From the NCBI GenBank assembly GCA_017607445.1, contig JAEVHH010000003.1:4960001-5024000 (forward strand): a stretch of DNA of 64,000 bases, in the 5' to 3' direction. Source of the DNA: Histoplasma ohiense. Lineage: Eukaryota; Ascomycota; Eurotiomycetes; Onygenales; Ajellomycetaceae. Below are positions 43,966-53,549 of this stretch, one piece after another. The notes beneath the pieces are model-generated. The model saw nothing but the letters and a program-made list of their open reading frames with translations, was not told where the DNA came from and searched no databases. The first letter of the stretch is position 1; each line of letters begins with the position of its first letter. The position numbers and the translations under genes are program-made.

Positions 43966-44290
43966 GGTGGTTCAAAAAAGCTTGAGCGTGGTTCAAACCC
44001 ACATGGGCTCAAAGTTGATTAGGGGGTTCAAAAAATGATGTGTGCACATCATTTTTTGAACCACCTAGATGATCATTAATCATCCTCTAGGAGGAGGGAT
44101 TTTTCGATTTTTCTCGTGCTCTAACCCCCTAACTAACCCCCTTATTACTTACCCCCGTTAACCTTCTAACCCCTAATCTAATCCCTAACCCACCCCTAAT
44201 TCTACAGTGTTGGAGTGGCAATTAAATCACATGATCAGCGTTGAACATGGGTTAAAATTTAAACCACGTTCGACTGCACCGGGCTCGGTT
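43966..44290. repeat. Nested inverted-repeat element, MITE-like
   Basis: A perfect 14-bp inverted pair, GGTGGTTCAAAAAA (43966-43979) and TTTTTTGAACCACC (44052-44065), encloses a 38-bp palindrome with an 18-bp perfect stem and TG loop (44025-44062). A longer, imperfect pair is also visible: GAGCGTGGTTCAAA (about 43984-43997) against the complement of TTTAAACCACGTTC (about 44258-44271), with partly similar flanks. The outer ends and any target duplication are unclear. It is either a small decayed foldback element or two overlapping ones. Confidence 0.6.
44121..44203 (+). repeat. Degenerate telomere-like CTAACCC tract
   Basis: About 83 bp consist almost wholly of variants of CTAACCC, CTAATCC and CTTACCCCC, i.e. 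the complement of TTAGGG with slippage and substitutions. It lies inside the foldback element described above. The base composition contrasts sharply with its flanks. Confidence 0.7.
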
Positions 44291-45584
44291 CCTCGTGATG
44301 CTCGAGTCCCTGAACTTTAACCATTGCCAGAGCTCAAAACATAGTCCGCATCGATTCATTTTCGCAATATTCCTAACGTCACTCTCGATCTTCTTACCAC
44401 TCTGAACAAAGGATGATGTAGGTCAGGTTTGTTGAAGGTTAGGTATGAGGATTAGATTTGAGGTTTGATTCAAGAGCTCGGGTATGAGAAAACACACATT
44501 CTGATGGAGGTGGAAAGTTGGTTCATTGTAACTATCTAGCGGGCGTAGCACTGCTTAAATAGGTTTGGTCACCAACACATTCAGCCTATCGACTTGTTTG
44601 GGAGCCCTATTCAACTCTGATCTTGCCATGGTTCAAAGTTGAAGCCCCACCAAGGGCTATTCCCGGCCGAAAATCCAAGCCCTATTCAGCTTTTTTGATG
44701 CCTATTCCACTATTCGCCGGTCGCGCGAACACGGAAAATATTTAATATACTCTTGTACTCATACCTATGAAGGAACCCCATACGATGCTAATAACCCCCT
44801 CTGAATCTGTTCGAAGACACTTTTGTCAGGGACTTGATGGCAGCTGCTGCGTGGACGATCCGTCGGACTAAAAACGCCACCTAACTCCACAGTATCCAAA
44901 TGCTAAGCCGTATAAGGAAGTCCACGCGGACCTCAGAGCTTTGGGTCAGTATAAAAAGTATAAGTAGTTCACTCAAAACCCTAAAATGGACATTTTTAGC
45001 ATCAGCATTTATTTTCTCCAATAAATCAAGAAGATAATAATTTTATTTTATTAATTTCATGGAAAAAATAACTTGTGTTATGCTCTCTACTCCAATCTAC
45101 TCCATAAAAGCCCTTATAGAAAGGGTGGATGAAAATACTAGTATTGTATAAAAGGATTGATCTTTATAGTACTAGTATCTAGTATCTGTTTCTATGTGTC
45201 TTTACAAGTATATAAAGATACCTGTTTCGATAAATATAGTTCTTCTATTTTTAGTAAACAGAGGCACGAGTAGGTTATGTCTACTCCAGTTGATACCTTT
45301 CTTTATATTTCGAACCAACTTCTTCTATTACCCAAGTCCAATATCCAATATCTATTAAATATCTACCCCAAACACGCTGTGTGGAGCTGGATGGTTGAGC
45401 TTCAAATGTAGTTGGGCAGTCAAAGAGGGACGATCTGCGACTCAACCTGGAACGGAGAGCACTTACAGGACTCCTACTCAACCCCGTCTATTTCAACTTC
45501 AAACCCCTCCTCATCTTTTGCGCTTGATGCAAGCTTGAGCTCAATTATTGCCGTCCAGACTTCGTAGTTACATCCCAAATAAAA
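44291..45584. other. Repeat-rich intergenic region, no gene seen
   Basis: Several GCCCTATTC-like words occur between 44604 and 44708 (44604-44612, 44679-44687 and variants), with short inverted words TCAACT/AGTTGA around 44611-44642. From about 45000 the DNA is A/T-rich with ACTAGTAT-type repeats. No open frame is credible. Confidence 0.5.
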
Positions 45585-46764
45585 ATGAAGCTGCTCATCA
45601 TCTTCGGCTTTGTTGCCCTTACCGCTTGCGCCTTGCATCCCCTCTCCCCGCAGGACCAAGGGGACCAAACAGTCATTACAGTCAACGAATTAGCTGAAGG
45701 CACCAATGGCGACAACTTCTACGGTACCAACCCCGTGGACGGATGCTGGGAGACCCTCGACTGCTCCCTAACCGAAATCGAAGCCATGTCTATGCCCAGC
45801 CGGCTCGAATTTGTCAAGTACATGAGCACCTGGCGCTTGGATGTGTTGCAGTCTTCGGATCAATTCCACATCTTTGAAGCGACCATCGCCTTCTTCATGA
45901 GGAAGGATATCGGTACCCCGGGTTCGTGGTTGTCACTTGTGCATGCTGCGTGTGTCGAGGCGCTGCAGAGGGGCGCGGCCATGTCTCTGGGCATTTCAAA
46001 TAATCCCGCTGGGAATCCTGCGAGTGAGAAGTGGGCAGACTTTTTCAATCAAAGGAAGCATGGGAGGCTTACGGATCGGAGTGTATGATTGCCCTTCCCC
46101 CTTCCCCCCCCACTCCCTCCCCCCGCGCGCTTGATAGTCTAGTTACTGGGGATTTCATATATCGCAAATCAAGGAAGACGGCTAACAATGGTATCTATCT
46201 CTCCCTCACGGTTTGTCGTGAGTAGGCCCACGACTTATCTTGGGCGATTGCAGAACAAACTGCTGTTGACTATGGCATTCGCCGCGCTGACTCATCGCCT
46301 TATGTCGACAAGCCCTCTGCGCGCATTCTACGCTGGATGCAATTCTCGCGCATATACAGAACAGTCATGCAGTACCGCCGTACGATCTTGTGGCTTATAA
46401 AAATGTATGTCCCCGCCCCGGTCCCCCCTTCCCCCAGCCGCACCATAAATAAGGATAAAATAGACTAACTAGTCTACCACTATCTTCTCAAATATTTAAT
46501 AGGGGATTCTCCACAACCCCCTCCGTGCCCATTGCCGCGGAAGCTTTTCTAGACTGGGTCACGGACGTTACAGACGCAACCTCTACCAACTTCCTCGCTG
46601 AAATGGCTTGGAGCCTATCCTCGCTAGGGCTATCACAGGATGGAGTTGACCCCGTCGCTGACTCTGAAGTGATGTTGAAGATCATCACAGAGTTTTGGGG
46701 CGCATTTCAATTGAGGCGCCAAGATGAAGGTACAGCGGAAGAATGCATTTCACTACGGAAATAG
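45585..46764 (+). CDS. Predicted secreted protein of unknown family
   Basis: Exons 45585-46082, 46226-46404 and 46503-46764 join in phase to 312 residues. The start MKLLIIFGFVALTACALHP is a clear signal peptide with a likely cleavage near residue 16. The mature protein is acidic and has a few Cys (for example CWETLDC about residue 54) and Trp-rich helical-looking stretches (MSTWRLDVLQ, ILRWMQFSRIYRTVMQYRR, EAFLDWVTDV). I do not recognise a domain. The neighbourhood is repeat-rich rather than housekeeping. It could be an accessory secreted protein, but no function is claimed. Intron 1 contains a C-rich pyrimidine stretch. The splice sites GTATGA/GTAG, GTATGT/TAG and their phases support the model. 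Confidence 0.72.
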
Positions 46765-47938
46765 ATCAGATCTTTTACCCCAGGGTTTTTCAAAGACGGG
46801 TTTGGGTGTGGTTATGTGTGGGAGGAAGGATACTTGATGTGGATGTGGTAGGATGTCGTCCAGGGAGAAATAAAACACGGTGAAGAGAGAGGATGGAAGA
46901 AGAGCGCCGTTTATATATAATGTGTAGCCTAATATATCGGTGAGTGATGTGATATGAACCAAATTAATCCGGTAGATGATGGTGATGCATGAATGTAGTT
47001 CGAAATCGAAGGTTTTTATTTTTATCAGTGAGTTCCAAGTGTTTTTTAACAAAAGTACGCTTCGTGACGCTATTCTTCAGTGGGGGATATCACAAACTAA
47101 AGTGCACCAATATCCCTCCCTCGCATTAGCAAACGATAATTCAGTTATATAAGCATAATTGTAGTAGTTAGTTAACTAGTGATATGCACATCTATCAGTT
47201 TCAATGATTTTGACCCACACTAAGAATTTAAATTGAAACTTCAATCTTTGGCTTTGGCCCGCGTGTTTAGAGGCATTGACCACCTTCGAGTCCTCCGAAA
47301 GTCAATATCTCGTCGATGAAGAAGCTCAAAAATTTTTAGTGTAATTTTAAACTTTTGACGGCCGCTTGTGTAGTGTGCGGTACTGACATGAGCTAAGGAA
47401 AAAGGGCCAGCTCTATTCATTGAGTTACCAATAGACAGACTAGATCACGCAGCAAATCTTCAATACTAGTAGCCATGAATCTGTACAGGCCGGTGGGGGT
47501 AAGCCGTTTTGGCACTTTCTTTTCTCCCTTGTAGAAGCCGTTGTGGCGGTAAACGACCGTCCCGGATTTCTTACTTCGAGGATGTTGTTGCACCTGGATT
47601 TGTTGTGGGGTTAAGCCCCAGATCGCGCGCCGTCATTTCAGTTTGCCGTTTACTACCGAGCGAGCCGAGCGCTTGACAGAATAAGCGAGAATGACGCACC
47701 CTGGCCAACGTAAGAAATCCAGAAATCCTCTACTCCCAAAATTGAATTTATTATATATTTTAAAATATTTGTAACTAGTTGCATTTATTAATATGAAGCT
47801 ATGGCTTGCATCCCTTGATTGATTGTCGCACAAATCTTTTTTTCCTTTTCATTGTCGTTATTTTTTCGTTCCACCCCTCGATCCCTTTCCTTGTTTATAT
47901 TGTAGGAAAGGGTTGTAAAACCAACACCGTCGCTGAAA
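46765..47938. other. Intergenic, no gene seen
   Basis: A/T-rich DNA with an inverted pair GGATTTCTTAC (47564-47574) / GTAAGAAATCC (47710-47720) around a more G/C-rich 130 bp. This may be a small decayed element. No gene is recognised. Confidence 0.5.
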
Positions 47939-49081
47939 ATGCTAGACCTCCTCCTCTCAATCCCTATGATCTCCTACCTCCTTATCCCGGCCATGTCCTC
48001 CTACCCCACAAGTCTCAACATCATCTTTTTCTACATCACCTGGATCACGCTAGTCATGTCAAGTCCCCCGTTAAAGGTTGAAATCGTAGGAACGCTCGCC
48101 ATCCGAGTGCTGCTCTATCTGGTTCCGTCCGTGCTATTTTTCCTCTTTGATGTGCTGCTTCCGTCCGCTGCGGTGGTGATAAAAGCGCAAGGGGCTGCGG
48201 GCCTTCCGGTGAACAAGAAGGGGAAGAGGTGCTGGAAACGAGCGCTGAAGGTTGTGGCTTGGGCGGTGTTTAATTTGCTCTTGGGTATTTTGCTGCAGGG
48301 ACTTGTGGAAGTGGTGTTGACGAAAGTTCTCTGGATGAAGAGTTCGATAAGGGTGGTGGCGAGGTTACCTCTGCCGTGGGATGTCGTGAAGGATCTGATG
48401 TTGGGGTTTGCGGGGAGAGAGGTATATTTATTTACTTTTAACTACCTATCTATCGATCTACCTTAGATATTCACATCTTATAACTTCGATAATCTAATGT
48501 GACAAACAAAGGGCACAAGAATAAAATTGAGCTAATCCAATTCACGCCGGTTGGTTTAGGTCCTCCAGTACGTCATCCACCGATTCCTCCTCCATTCACC
48601 AATAGCCTATGTCGCAAAGTGCCATGATAAATGGTACCACTCGTTACGAAGCCCTTACCCGCTAACAGCACACTACGATCATCCTCTCGCCTACCTCCTC
48701 TCCCGGTTTATACCCACATTCCTTCCCGCCGCCGCCTGCCGTTTTCACCTGCTCACCTACCTCATATTCGTCGCCCTCATTTCGCTCGAGGAGACCTTTT
48801 CCCACTCCGGTTACAGAGTCATGCCCACCAGTTTCTTCATTGGCGGCATGGCGCGCAGGGCCGATTTGCACCTGCTAAGCAAAGGTTGTGGCAATTACGG
48901 GTCATGGGGGGTCATGGATTGGATATGCGGGACTACAGTGGGCCACAGTCGGTATGCGCCTGAGGGAGAGGACGCGGAGCATGAAATTGATATTGATGCT
49001 GTTCTTGATGCGGCGGTCGAGGAGCCAAGGAGGCAGGTTAGGGGGCTGAGAACTCGGGGGCGAGGGGTAGTCCCTTCATAA
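47939..49081 (+). CDS. Fatty-acid-hydroxylase/sterol-desaturase-type membrane protein
   Basis: Exons 47939-48421 and 48560-49081 give 334 residues. The first exon is mostly membrane helices (SLNIIFFYITWITLV, IRVLLYLVPSVLFFLFDVLL, VVAWAVFNLLLGILLQGLV). The second holds the histidine boxes of the integral-membrane di-iron superfamily: HRFLLH, then HDKWYHS with HYDH shortly after, and EETFSHSGY. The third box reads ARRADLHLLSKGCGNYG; the classical form has His before D and a His pair after L. The protein ends with an acidic and Arg-rich tail. Sterol C-4 or C-5 enzymes and fatty-acid hydroxylases share this fold, so the substrate cannot be named. The gap between exons keeps phase 0. Convergent with RPL6. 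Confidence 0.82.
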
Positions 49082-49784
49082 TTGGGGACGAGTCGTCTTG
49101 TAAATATATATATATATATATATATATTGGGACTCCCTTCGAGATAATTGTTTGGGCGATGGGGTCGCGCGGCAAGTGAAGGTTTCGCTACGTAGTTATT
49201 CTGGTTTGTGAGCTTGAATATCAGCGTACATATCGGGAGTATTCATGTCGGCGGCGAGGCTTGGTCGATGTCGGCGTGTACGTGTTTAAACATCCTATCG
49301 GAATGGATGAGATCTTGGAAATGTGAGGACCTGCAATAGTTGATAATGAGAATACACCTGCCGCATAAGCAAGAAATAAGAACCAGGCCCTCCAAAGGGC
49401 AAAAAACAAGGAGCTTCGGATAAAGGTATTGCATTGCAAGCGGCGTGTGCTAAGGAATGCCTTTGCAGAATGAAAAAAAGAGGGCGTGTGGGGTTCACCA
49501 AATGGAATAAAGGGATTTTGATGAAAACATCAAATTAATTGTGAGAAGAGTCGCCATAGCCATGGGATTGTACATTATCTCATTGAAAAGGAGCCTTTGG
49601 AAAGGCTTGGTGTAAATTTTTAATATTTTTTTCCCTTTTTTTTTTAATTGCTTCGGAAGAGCAAAATGTTTCCCCCAAACAAAGCCCACACATGAAAACA
49701 GACAAAAACAGAGTGAAAAAAGAAAAAAAAATCACGCCGCCAATTTCTTTCTATTTCCATTTCCTCGTTTGACAACGCACCAGA
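49082..49784. other. Convergent intergenic region (hydroxylase-like gene / RPL6)
   Basis: A TA dinucleotide repeat of about 12 units lies at 49103-49127. The rest is A/T-rich 3' flank. Confidence 0.55.
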
Positions 49785-50773
49785 TTACCACTTCATCTCG
49801 TGAGGCTTGTCGCCCTTCCGTAGACTGAAGCTGGAGGAAAGGTAACTGGCAAGGAACTGCTCCTTTTTGATAGTGGCCAAAAGGGGTTGGTCAATGGCCT
49901 TTTGGTCATTGGCGCGGGCGGTGGCGACTTTCTTCTTCTGTTCCAATCATGCCATATATTAGTAACCAGAATATCCGGGCATACGCGCACCATATAAAAA
50001 ATCATCCCGAAGAATAACGTAAAAAATTATCACCATGAAGCCAAACAAGATACATCGTTCGACGCACAAAAGGGGCAAAAACATACCTCGGGCTTTTCTC
50101 CCTGCTTGAAGAACGCTTCCTCTCCCTTTTTCTCTGCCTTCTTCTCCCGGTTGAAGTAGTCAGATTCGGCAGCTTTTTCTAAAACCTTATCGTCAATGCC
50201 CTTGAGATCAACCTTTGCGCTCGTGGCAATGACGTATCTGGCGTTTACTCTTCTGAGAGGAACACCATTTAGTTTGAAAGGACCAGTAACGAGGAGAACA
50301 CCCTGTGGGAGGTGCTTGAGGAGGATGACGCGCTTGCCACGAAAACGACCAGCGAGGAGGATGAGGATTGTGCCGGGTTGAAGACTAGGCCGGGGCTTAG
50401 CAGGGTGGTTTGTCTTGCGAACCTGTTTTGATATAGTTCTTGTCAGTTTTTCTTAATTGTGGAAAGTCCTTAAACTTGAAATTTGATCTGTGCCTGATCG
50501 CAAAATTGTGCATGTGTCAATGAAATGCCTATCAACCCCGCCGATATGCATTGTAGACATTGAAGAAAAGCTTCCCAACAATGGCAATAATTCCTAGATA
50601 GATATATATTCTGGTAGTAGAAGCGAAGGCGATAAAAAGATACTGACTTTCTTCGGTTGGCATTCATCCTCGGTGGGATACCACTTTTGTGCCTTTTGGG
50701 CGGGAATGGTCCTCTCGCCCTTTCCAAACTTCTTCGTCTGGCCAACAGACTTTGAGTCCAAAGTCGCCGACAT
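49785..50773 (-). CDS. RPL6: 60S ribosomal protein L6 (eL6)
   Basis: Cytosolic large-subunit protein. Three exons, 50773-50648, 50422-50087 and 49937-49785, all in phase 0, give 204 residues as usual in fungi. It starts MSATLDSKSVGQTKKFGKGERT, a run of Lys/Arg-rich sequence; the KOW-like core has PGTILILLAGRFRGKRVILLK and GPFKLNGVPLRRVNARYVIAT, and the end reads FSLRKGDKPHEMKW. It is divergent from RPN13 across about 340 bp. The two introns (225 and 149 bp) are longer than most in the window; such introns in ribosomal protein genes sometimes host snoRNAs, but I could not identify one. Confidence 0.96.
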
Positions 50774-51116
50774 ATTGGATAATGTGACGAAGATATGGAA
50801 AAGAAGGAAATTGAGAGTTGGAGGAGATCCAAGTTGTCGATGGTCGTTGAGTGTCGGAGTCGTGGTGTACGTAAAGGCACGGTGCTTTTGTGGGATCCCT
50901 TGCCCTAGCCATTAGCCGAAGGCACTAGTGCCAATCCGGAGCTCCAACCACCTGACTTGGCACCTTCTGCGGGTATACAATAACATCATCAACGACACAT
51001 CAATCGGTAGCATCGCCATCGTAGGTGTCTACTCGGCCCCGACCACATAGCTCTCTCAGATAGCAATAGTGGTATATCCTTGATTGCTGGCTCGCCACGA
51101 GACACATACTGCAGCC
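50774..51116. other. Divergent promoter region (RPL6 / RPN13)
   Basis: The 343 bp between divergent start codons. No recognised motif is strong enough to list. Confidence 0.55.
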
Positions 51117-52700
51117 ATGTCGATAGCGCCCATCATCACCTTCAAAGCAGGTCTCTGTGATCTTGATGTAAGTAGTTCGCTTGAATGGCTGCTTTCTTTA
51201 ATGTTCTTCAATGGATCCCCGACGTTTGGTGTCCTGCCCCAGACATTGGAGGTCTGTGACATTTAAAAAACATCTGACGAGCCACTACCCAATATAGACC
51301 TCTGTTTCTCCGCCAAGAGTAAAACCTAAGCCCGCTCCTGGCTATATTTACCTCTATTTAGAAGATGACCTGGTGCACTTTTGCTGGCGTCGACGATCTG
51401 CATCGCTCGATGAACCAGAGCTAGATTTGGTCATGGTCCCATCCGATGGAACTTTCACCCCGTACAACCCCACCAGTGCACAAAACCCGTCTAACACCAA
51501 CAGACCCACCAACGGAAGAGTATATGCATTGAAATTCTCATCCAGCTCGCAGAGACACCTTTTTTGGCTTCAATCAGGTAGCCAACATCCGAATGGAAAC
51601 CCAGCTTGGTTTAGCACAAGGGACCTAGAAGTGGGACGGATCGTGAACGCTTTACTACAAGGCGAGGACATCGATGTTGCCCATGCCATCTCCAACCTCC
51701 CTCGGAATAGTCATGATGGCAACGGGGGTGATGGTGATGAAACCATGGAGGATGTCGAAGGCGCAGACCACAATCCGATTCATCGAAGAGGGGGCAGCGG
51801 TGGCGCGGGACCCGGTGCTACTGGAGGAGACATCCGGGAAGAGGGCCAGGAGTCGCGGGAAGGCGGAGCGGACGGTGGAAGAGCGTAGGTACACTTTTCC
51901 GCAATTTTAATCGGAGGTTCTATAAAGACAAGAAACCAAACAAACAAAGCAGAAAACAAAATGGGGTGGTTCATGCTTGCATATTGCAATCCATACCGTT
52001 ATGTAATTACACAGATATCATGTTCATGGCTCAAGCAACGAATTTTAGAACTTATATCCCAATTTTTTTAACCTCCTTCAGCTTCGCTGTTATGGTATAT
52101 ATGTTTGTTCGGCCGCTGACTGCCACAAAAAGCGCAACTACCTCGTCAGATCCATCCTCGGTTATCCAAAACCTCCTCAGATCTCTCCAACAATCCGGAA
52201 ATCAGCAGTCGGGTTCAGAAGCGGCCGACAACCTATTCACAACACTTTCAGATCTCCTCCAACCCTCATCAACGCTTCCATTCATTGAATCAGCGGACTC
52301 TGAAGCGGCCAACCATCTGCTTAGCTTTCTTCCTACATGTCTCCTCTTCCTTTCGCAATCAAACATCGATGAAATACCCAATAACATCGAGCCCGGCTCC
52401 GAAGCCGCGAAATCTGCAATGCAAACCTTGACTCTTGAACAAAAACGAGATATCCTTAGGAGGGTTTTACGTTCCCCGCAATTCACGCAGAGCCTTGGTA
52501 GCCTCACTGTTGCCTTGCGCGATGGTGGACTACCTAGCATCAGCGATGCGCTGAAAATCCCAGTGGCAAACAACGGGTTTATGCGCCATGGTGGGGTCCC
52601 GCTTGGAGGAGGAGATGCCGTTCGCGCATTTCTAGAAGGGCTCAAGAGACATGTTGAAGAGGCGAACAAGAGTGGCCAGGATAAAATGGAAACAGACTAG
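51117..52700 (+). CDS. RPN13: RPN13/ADRM1, proteasome ubiquitin receptor
   Basis: Regulatory-particle subunit that binds ubiquitin and, where present, the deubiquitinase UCH37. Exons 51117-51167, 51298-51884 and 52133-52700 give 401 residues. The Pru domain covers about residues 1-125: ITFKAGLCDLD, KPAPGYIYLYLEDDLVHFCWRRR, GRVYALKFSSSSQRHLFWLQS. A Gly/Glu-rich linker follows. The C-terminal DEUBAD-like domain has SSVIQNLLRSLQ and TLTLEQKRDILRRVLRSPQFTQSL and ends in an acidic METD. S. cerevisiae Rpn13 lacks the C-terminal domain, so this protein is the long, animal-like form. The acceptor at 52131-52132 was chosen because a GCTGAC branch site lies just before it and the phase closes; earlier acceptors would insert an unlikely hydrophobic segment. 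Confidence 0.92.
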
Positions 52701-53549
52701 GGGTTTGCAGAAGCTACTAGTATGTATTTGAGTTGCATGAATTTTTGTAGTGACTGGTATACAAAAATGGAGAATTCCTGACTCCTATGTTTCAGGAATT
52801 GTAAATGTGCTTACAAGGCTGATTATTACGGGTGTTCATTTCCTCGTAATTTTTGTAAGTAACCTCGTTATGCTAGAATATTTTTAGAACAGATGTGTGT
52901 AGAGGTACCTGTCATGTCATGTACAGTACATAACTCAAGAGAAATGTTAGTTGAAGATTTTTTTAGTGTTTCATGTTCACCTTGGAAGGCATATAAGGCC
53001 CTTTTTTTGGCCGATAGGTATTATTTTTGTTAGATGTCCAAATTGCTAGTGGTTATGATGCCCTTTTTCTGGTTGGTGTATTCGGGGTACATGGCAGAAC
53101 ATGTACCGTATTGTATGGACTTGAGCCAGATATGTAACTCCTAACCTTCCATTCTCCTGAGCCGCCAACAGACAATAATCCAAGATAAAATCTCAAGAAG
53201 CTAACTGTATGATCCCATGATGCGAATTTTATTGCGCCGTTCATCAGGAGCCGAATTACCGCAACCTCCCTCCCGCCAGAATAACCAGAGCGCCGGTTAA
53301 ATCAGCCCACTGATAGACACCACCTTTATTGATTTCGCAGCCCAACCCCCCCACCCATTACATCTTCTGTCGAGCATACTATTTACGTACGGAGCAATTT
53401 GCGCGCTACTGCTCATTTGCACACACGCGAAGCGGTGGCAGCCTGTGACAATTCATATACCCGGGTTGGGACTTTTATTGGGGTTTCCCATGCGGTTGCA
53501 TCGTTCGCATTTTGAGATGTCCTCCTTCAGATAGCCAACGCCAATCAGC
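52701..53549. other. Intergenic between RPN13 and CCH1
   Basis: A 9-bp perfect stem with 10-base loop lies at 52773-52800, about 70 bp after the RPN13 stop, and is probably within its 3' UTR. The rest is T-rich and no gene is seen. Confidence 0.55.
52773..52800 (+). other. Hairpin in the RPN13 3' flank
   Basis: AATTCCTGA (52773-52781) pairs perfectly with TCAGGAATT (52792-52800) around a 10-base loop. The function is unknown; it could mark a 3' end or be chance. Confidence 0.5.

Noticed and set aside
43966..44290. Rho-independent-type terminator from the strong palindrome
   Set aside because: This is eukaryotic DNA; the palindrome belongs to a repeat element and lies 400 bp from the nearest gene end.
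51966..52132. Membrane segment at the start of RPN13's last block
   Set aside because: The hydrophobic residues come from reading through intron 2; a branch site and acceptor at 52131-52132 remove it.
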